NCBI GenBank assembly: GCA_963815045.1
Contig: CAWFET010000002.1
Location: 310,001 to 374,000, forward strand
Source of the DNA: DASUPK01 sp963815045
GTDB lineage: Bacteria; Actinomycetota; Thermoleophilia; Solirubrobacterales; 70-9
DNA: 64,000 bases
Reading direction: 5' to 3'
Position 1 is the stretch's first letter, and each line of letters starts with the position of its first letter. This document shows, piece by piece, positions 61,196 through 64,000 of the stretch. Below the pieces are notes generated by a model that had not been told where the DNA came from, ran no database searches, and saw only the letters and a program-made list of their open reading frames with translations. The position numbers were made by a program, and so were the translations under genes.

Positions 61196-61468
61196 TTAGG
61201 TGGTAGTCGTCCCCGTCTCCGTCTCAGTGCTCGTAGACGGGATAGTCGTGGTGGTGCTGCCAGGGGCGAAGCCGCACTTCTTGCCCTTGTTGTTCGGCTT
61301 CGGCTTCTTGTGGTGACGCTTGCCCTTGGCGGGGCATGGCTTCTGGTTATGCGGAACGCCGCCCTTGTCGGCGGAGCTCAGAACCGGAAATGCAGCTGCA
61401 AGTCCGAGGCAGGTCACGAAGACCGCCAGCTTTCGCGTTCTCAGCTTCACGTCGTCATTCACCTCCAT
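61196..61468 (-). CDS. Small secreted Lys-rich protein with Thr-rich tail
   Basis: 90 residues: signal-like segment (about 14-31; LAVFVTCLGLAAAFPVLSSA), then a strongly basic stretch with a Cys at each end (CPAKGKRHHKKPKPNNKGKK then C), then a Thr/Ser/Glu tail (TTTTIPSTSTETETGTTTT). Resembles the basic tails of other secreted proteins here, but as an independent polypeptide. Function unknown. Confidence 0.65.
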   Translation of the reverse strand: MEVNDDVKLRTRKLAVFVTCLGLAAAFPVLSSADKGGVPHNQKPCPAKGKRHHKKPKPNNKGKKCGFAPGSTTTTIPSTSTETETGTTTT

Positions 61469-61532
61469 GGCAATTGACTCCCCACCTGCCTAAGCGCCGG
61501 GAAGCGCCGGAGGGTTACTCCCTATTTTTCGG

Positions 61533-61967
61533 TCAATCGAGGAGGCCGACCTGGCGGAGGATCGAGACGGAGTCCGAGTAGACGTCCTTGCGCTTGATCA
61601 GGCCGTCCTCGTACGGGATCACGTCGACCCCGCGCCATTCGATCCTCTCGCCGGTGGGCTCGGCGACCAGGTCGCCGCGGCGCATCGTGTTGGTGTGCGT
61701 GGCGCTCGCCGTCCACTCCTGCGTGACCACGCCGTCGCGCACGTAGAGCCTGCGGGTCTCGAAGCGGAGGTCCGGCCAGCTCTCGAAGATCGCGGCGATA
61801 TGGCTGCGGACCTCCTCCGGGCCCTCCGCCGACTCCCCGGCGGTGTGGTTCTCGAAGACCATGTCCGGCGCATGCATGGCCATGATCGCGTCCAGGTCGT
61901 GGGCGTTCCAGGCGTCGTTGTAACGCCCGATCGCATCCTCGAGACTCTGAGCCGAGTCGTCTCCCAC
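61533..61967 (-). CDS. SnoaL/NTF2-like protein
   Basis: 144 residues from GTG 61967; the longer reading to 62264 is antisense to the cupin. Fold signature: LEDAIGRYNDAWNAHDLDAI, MHAPDMVFENHTAGE, then a beta-sheet with TQEWTASATHTN and GERIEWRGVDVIPY. This is the typical polyketide-cyclase-like/ester hydrolase SnoaL family; the substrate is not readable. Divergent from the cupin gene. Confidence 0.85.
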   Translation of the reverse strand: MGDDSAQSLEDAIGRYNDAWNAHDLDAIMAMHAPDMVFENHTAGESAEGPEEVRSHIAAIFESWPDLRFETRRLYVRDGVVTQEWTASATHTNTMRRGDLVAEPTGERIEWRGVDVIPYEDGLIKRKDVYSDSVSILRQVGLLD

Positions 61968-61973
61968 GCGGAG

Positions 61974-61979
61974 AGGATA
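61974..61979 (-). promoter_or_regulatory. -10-like TATCCT before the SnoaL-like gene
   Basis: Minus-strand TATCCT is followed by CTCCGC and the GTG at 61967. No ribosome site. Confidence 0.5.
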
Positions 61980-62027
61980 TGTTCGCCTCCCGGGAGAGAC
62001 AAGGGGAAAACCGGACGAGGAGGAGAG

Positions 62028-62402
62028 ATGGCCGAGGGCTACACGATCAAGAGCATCGACCAGTTCGAGGAGATGGAGGGGAGCGGGGGAGCCACCTGGC
62101 GCCTGGCCCGCAAGACCCTCGGCGCCAAGTCGTTCGGCTTCAACGTCGTCGACATCGCGGCCGGCGGCGAGATCCCCGCGCACGACCACAGCGGCGACAA
62201 CCAGGAGGAGGTCTTCATCATCCTGGAGGGGAAGGGCACGATCGTCACGGACGGCGAGGAGCACGACGCCCCGGCCGGGACCTTCTGCCGCCTCGCGCCC
62301 GAGGTGAACCGGACGATTCGCAACGAATCGGATGCGAACGTGCGCGCGCTGCTGATCGGCGTCCCGGTCGACAGCGGCTACGTGCAGATGCCCTGGGGCT
62401 AG
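62028..62402 (+). CDS. Cupin-domain protein
   Basis: 124 residues of single-domain cupin fold with metal-type histidines and Glu in PAHDHSGDNQEEVFIILEGK and the second motif NRTIRNESDANVRALLIGVP. Strong ribosome site (GAGGAGGAG). Single cupins act as metal-dependent sugar isomerases, dioxygenases or binding proteins; no assignment is possible. Confidence 0.88.
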   Translation: MAEGYTIKSIDQFEEMEGSGGATWRLARKTLGAKSFGFNVVDIAAGGEIPAHDHSGDNQEEVFIILEGKGTIVTDGEEHDAPAGTFCRLAPEVNRTIRNESDANVRALLIGVPVDSGYVQMPWG

Positions 62403-62415
62403 GCGCGCCGGGCGA

Positions 62416-62901
62416 TCAGAGCCCGGGCTTGACTGTCATGTCGAGCACGACCAGGATCAGCAGGAGGAGCTCGATGCGCGAGACGACGAAGATCCTGGCG
62501 ATCCTGCGCCGATATTCGGGGTCGTCGGGACTGCGCTCCGCCGCCAGCTTGCTGAGCCGGCCTGACTCAGGCCCGAGATAGCCGGCTCCGGCGACGAAGG
62601 AGAGCAGCCAGACCACGAAGCCGAACGTGACCCAGCCCTGCCCGAAATCCCAGGCGCCGCCCGACTCGTGGAGCAGAAGGAAGCCGAGAACGATCAGGGT
62701 CAGCGAGGCGGGGATGAGGACGCGGGTCCCGTACCACTCGATCTCGCTGGCGAAGTAGGCCAACCGATCCCCGCCCGCGCGCTGGGCGCGAAGCACGAAG
62801 ATCTGAATCGCCGTGTTGCTCCCGATCCACACCACGGCGAACAGGATGTGGAAGGCGAGGAGCCACTTGTAGGTGTCGCTGCCGACTACACCGAGAAGCA
62901 T
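62416..62901 (-). CDS. DUF2269-type membrane protein
   Basis: 161 residues with four hydrophobic segments (WLLAFHILFAVVWIGSNTAI, VLIPASLTLIVLGFLLLHES, FGFVVWLLSFVAGAGYLGPE and LLLLILVVLDMTV) and the conserved His/Trp-Ile-Gly of helix 1. Role unknown. No ribosome site; a -10-like TAGGCT lies 9 nt upstream. Confidence 0.85.
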   Translation of the reverse strand: MLLGVVGSDTYKWLLAFHILFAVVWIGSNTAIQIFVLRAQRAGGDRLAYFASEIEWYGTRVLIPASLTLIVLGFLLLHESGGAWDFGQGWVTFGFVVWLLSFVAGAGYLGPESGRLSKLAAERSPDDPEYRRRIARIFVVSRIELLLLILVVLDMTVKPGL

Positions 62902-62910
62902 CGACGCGGC

Positions 62911-62916
62911 AGCCTA
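62911..62916 (-). promoter_or_regulatory. -10-like TAGGCT before the DUF2269 gene
   Basis: Minus-strand TAGGCT, then GCCGCGTCG, then ATG at 62901. Confidence 0.5.
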
Positions 62917-62957
62917 ACCGTGGCTGCCGTCGGAACTGATTCGGTTTGGGGCGAGGC

Positions 62958-63155
62958 TCAGGAAAACTCTTCGAGCGAGCGCATCTGGCGCCGCAACTCG
63001 TGGTCCCGCTGGCTGGTGGGGACACCGGACTCGCCGGTCACCGCCTCGTTGTGGCTGACGTCCACGATGGCCCGGAAGCGCTCCGTCTCGGAGCCCGGGC
63101 TGGACGGCTCCCCGACCGCCTCCTGTCCCCTCTGTGTCTTGTTCTGCTGCTTCAT
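62958..63155 (-). CDS. Small hydrophilic protein, unknown
   Basis: 65 residues from ATG 63155, with GGAG close upstream; charged and helical (SETERFRAIVDVSHNEAVTG, RDHELRRQMRSLEEFS). A longer reading to 63188 adds an Arg-rich start without a ribosome site. No family recognised. Low coding evidence apart from start quality and length. Confidence 0.45.
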   Translation of the reverse strand: MKQQNKTQRGQEAVGEPSSPGSETERFRAIVDVSHNEAVTGESGVPTSQRDHELRRQMRSLEEFS

Positions 63156-63477
63156 CCTTCTCCGTCGATTCTTGCTGCGATTCCCCAATTCCCTGCTTCG
63201 CTCTTAGTTGTACCAGTTGTGAGCGTTCGCTAACCCTATGTAGAACCGCTCACCAGGCTGAAAGTAGCGCTGCAGCAGGCGGGAGTTACGCGAGCGTGTC
63301 CGAGCGAAGCGACGACAACCCGTTTGATGGTTCGGCTTTCGCTATTTGCGGAGAAACCGGGAAAGGCGGCCTTCGGGAGCGGCGCGGGGCCGAGTGGTGC
63401 CCTGCCTATAATCCTGCGCTCCGTCGATCCAACCCCGTCGCGCGCCCGCTCGAAGAAGGCGCGGAACCGGAGTCAAA
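63156..63477. other. Intergenic region upstream of the glutamate synthase-like gene
   Basis: About 320 bp without a recognised gene. It contains a GTGAGCG (63219-63225)/CGCTCAC (63247-63253) inverted repeat with a 21-nt spacer, several short AT-richer patches and the -10 at 63407. Nothing else is identified. Confidence 0.6.
63407..63412 (+). promoter_or_regulatory. Consensus -10 TATAAT before the glutamate synthase-like gene
   Basis: TATAAT 66 bp before the TTG at 63478; the -35 position lacks a TTGACA match. It predicts a leader of about 60 nt. Confidence 0.5.
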
Positions 63478-64000
63478 TTGAAGAACTCGTCCCCCCAGCG
63501 TGAGCGCTTCTCACCGGAGCGCGCCTACCGGCCACTGGTCTCTCCCCCGAGCGTGGAGGACAAGGACGCGTGTGCGATCTACGCCTCCGTCCGCCGCGAC
63601 GCGACGCCGAGCCACGAACCCGTCACCCTCGCGCTCGAGTCGCTCCAGAAGATGCTGCACCGCGCCGGCAACGTCGACGGTGAGGGTGACGGCTGCGGCC
63701 TGCTGGTCGACATCCCGACCAAGATCTGGGCCGAGGAGGTCCGCCAGGGCGGGCACAACCCCTCGCTCGCCCTCGATGACGCTTTCGCTGTGGCCCACGT
63801 CTTCGTCGAGCGCTCACAGGACCTGGAGAAGGTCCGCCACGGCGCGCGCGAGCTCCTCGGCAAGGCCGGCTTCCGGATCCTCGCCGAGCGGGTCGGCGCC
63901 GTCGACTCCGCGGCGCTCGGCCCGACCGCCCGCGAGGAGGAGCCGCAGTTCTGGCAGTTCGCCGGTCTGGTTCCGGAGGCCTCCGACGCGGACCGCGCCG
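63478..64000 (+). CDS. Class-II glutamine amidotransferase / glutamate synthase large subunit, 5' part
   Basis: Runs off the window end. TTG start with GGAG 5 nt upstream. The first 31 residues look like a removable propeptide ending before C32 (VEDKDACAIYASVRRDA), the expected N-terminal nucleophile of class-II amidotransferases. The domain continues with MLHRAGNVDGEGDGCGLLVD, as in GltB or related glutamate synthases, but the sequence after Cys differs from the usual CGVGF. Whether the FMN/synthase domain follows cannot be seen. Confidence 0.8.
   Translation, partial: MKNSSPQRERFSPERAYRPLVSPPSVEDKDACAIYASVRRDATPSHEPVTLALESLQKMLHRAGNVDGEGDGCGLLVDIPTKIWAEEVRQGGHNPSLALDDAFAVAHVFVERSQDLEKVRHGARELLGKAGFRILAERVGAVDSAALGPTAREEEPQFWQFAGLVPEASDADRA

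Noticed and set aside
63219..63253. GTGAGCG/CGCTCAC inverted repeat as a nitrogen-regulator (GlnR) site
   Set aside because: It does not match the GlnR or NtcA spacing pattern; kept only as part of the intergenic note.

Overview
The window is a continuous stretch of a high-G+C actinobacterial chromosome. Gene content and order point to the Thermoleophilia/Solirubrobacterales side of the phylum. The signs are an F420-type luciferase-like oxidoreductase, CarD, DisA, anti-sigma-K-like proteins, secreted proteins with polybasic C-termini and an AVTxSKIAG-repeat protein. This placement is an inference from families and gene order; there is no rRNA gene to test it. No prophage, transposase, insertion sequence or CRISPR array is visible. 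Genes are dense (most gaps are under 150 bases) and operons are short.

Bases 1-26,200 carry an ancient Gram-positive housekeeping backbone, in order clpC, radA, disA, carD, ispD, ispF, cysS, rlmB, a SigH-like sigma gene and tRNA-Thr. The backbone is interrupted by accessory genes: an M3 peptidase, an aldo/keto reductase and a diguanylate cyclase before radA; kup, a tiny membrane ORF and a PHP phosphatase between ispD and ispF; an acyl-CoA synthetase, a coiled-coil protein and an SCP2-alpha/beta hydrolase fusion before cysS; and a MarR-controlled yceI/FMN-reductase pair before sigH. DisA (c-di-AMP synthesis) lies about 2 kb from Kup (K+ uptake).

Bases 26,200-42,300 are mixed metabolism and signalling. 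They hold an iron alcohol dehydrogenase whose start codon nearly touches tRNA-Thr, a single-ORF PlsC-GpsA fusion, two ECF sigma factors with their partners, a zinc-finger rhomboid protease, a BtuF-like/SRPBCC pair, pterin dehydratase, a secreted GMC oxidoreductase cluster with a frameshifted small subunit, a CorC/HlyC protein, an M28 lipoprotein and a cupredoxin lipoprotein.

Bases 42,300-54,200 hold beta-oxidation and envelope genes. A thiolase and an acyl-CoA dehydrogenase 8 kb apart share a near-identical palindromic operator. The envelope genes are a Gly-rich beta-helix protein, a cell-wall-binding-repeat-like protein, an M23 peptidase and a tandem pair of single-pass proteins sharing a GASGAL membrane segment. 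Bases 54,200-62,400 carry the aspartate-family pathway (lysA-hom-thrC, then thrB) interrupted by a YWTD-type propeller gene. The window ends inside a class-II glutamine amidotransferase/glutamate synthase large-subunit gene.

Two cross-cutting patterns stand out. First, at least 15 starts have a -10-like TANNNT hexamer 6-9 nt upstream and mostly no Shine-Dalgarno, which suggests widespread leaderless transcription. Second, several secreted proteins end in a Gly/Pro linker plus an Arg/Lys-rich tail, two of them sharing GGVAGA. Two genes (35338-36002 and 58590-59833) contain apparent single-base frameshifts that may be real or assembly errors.
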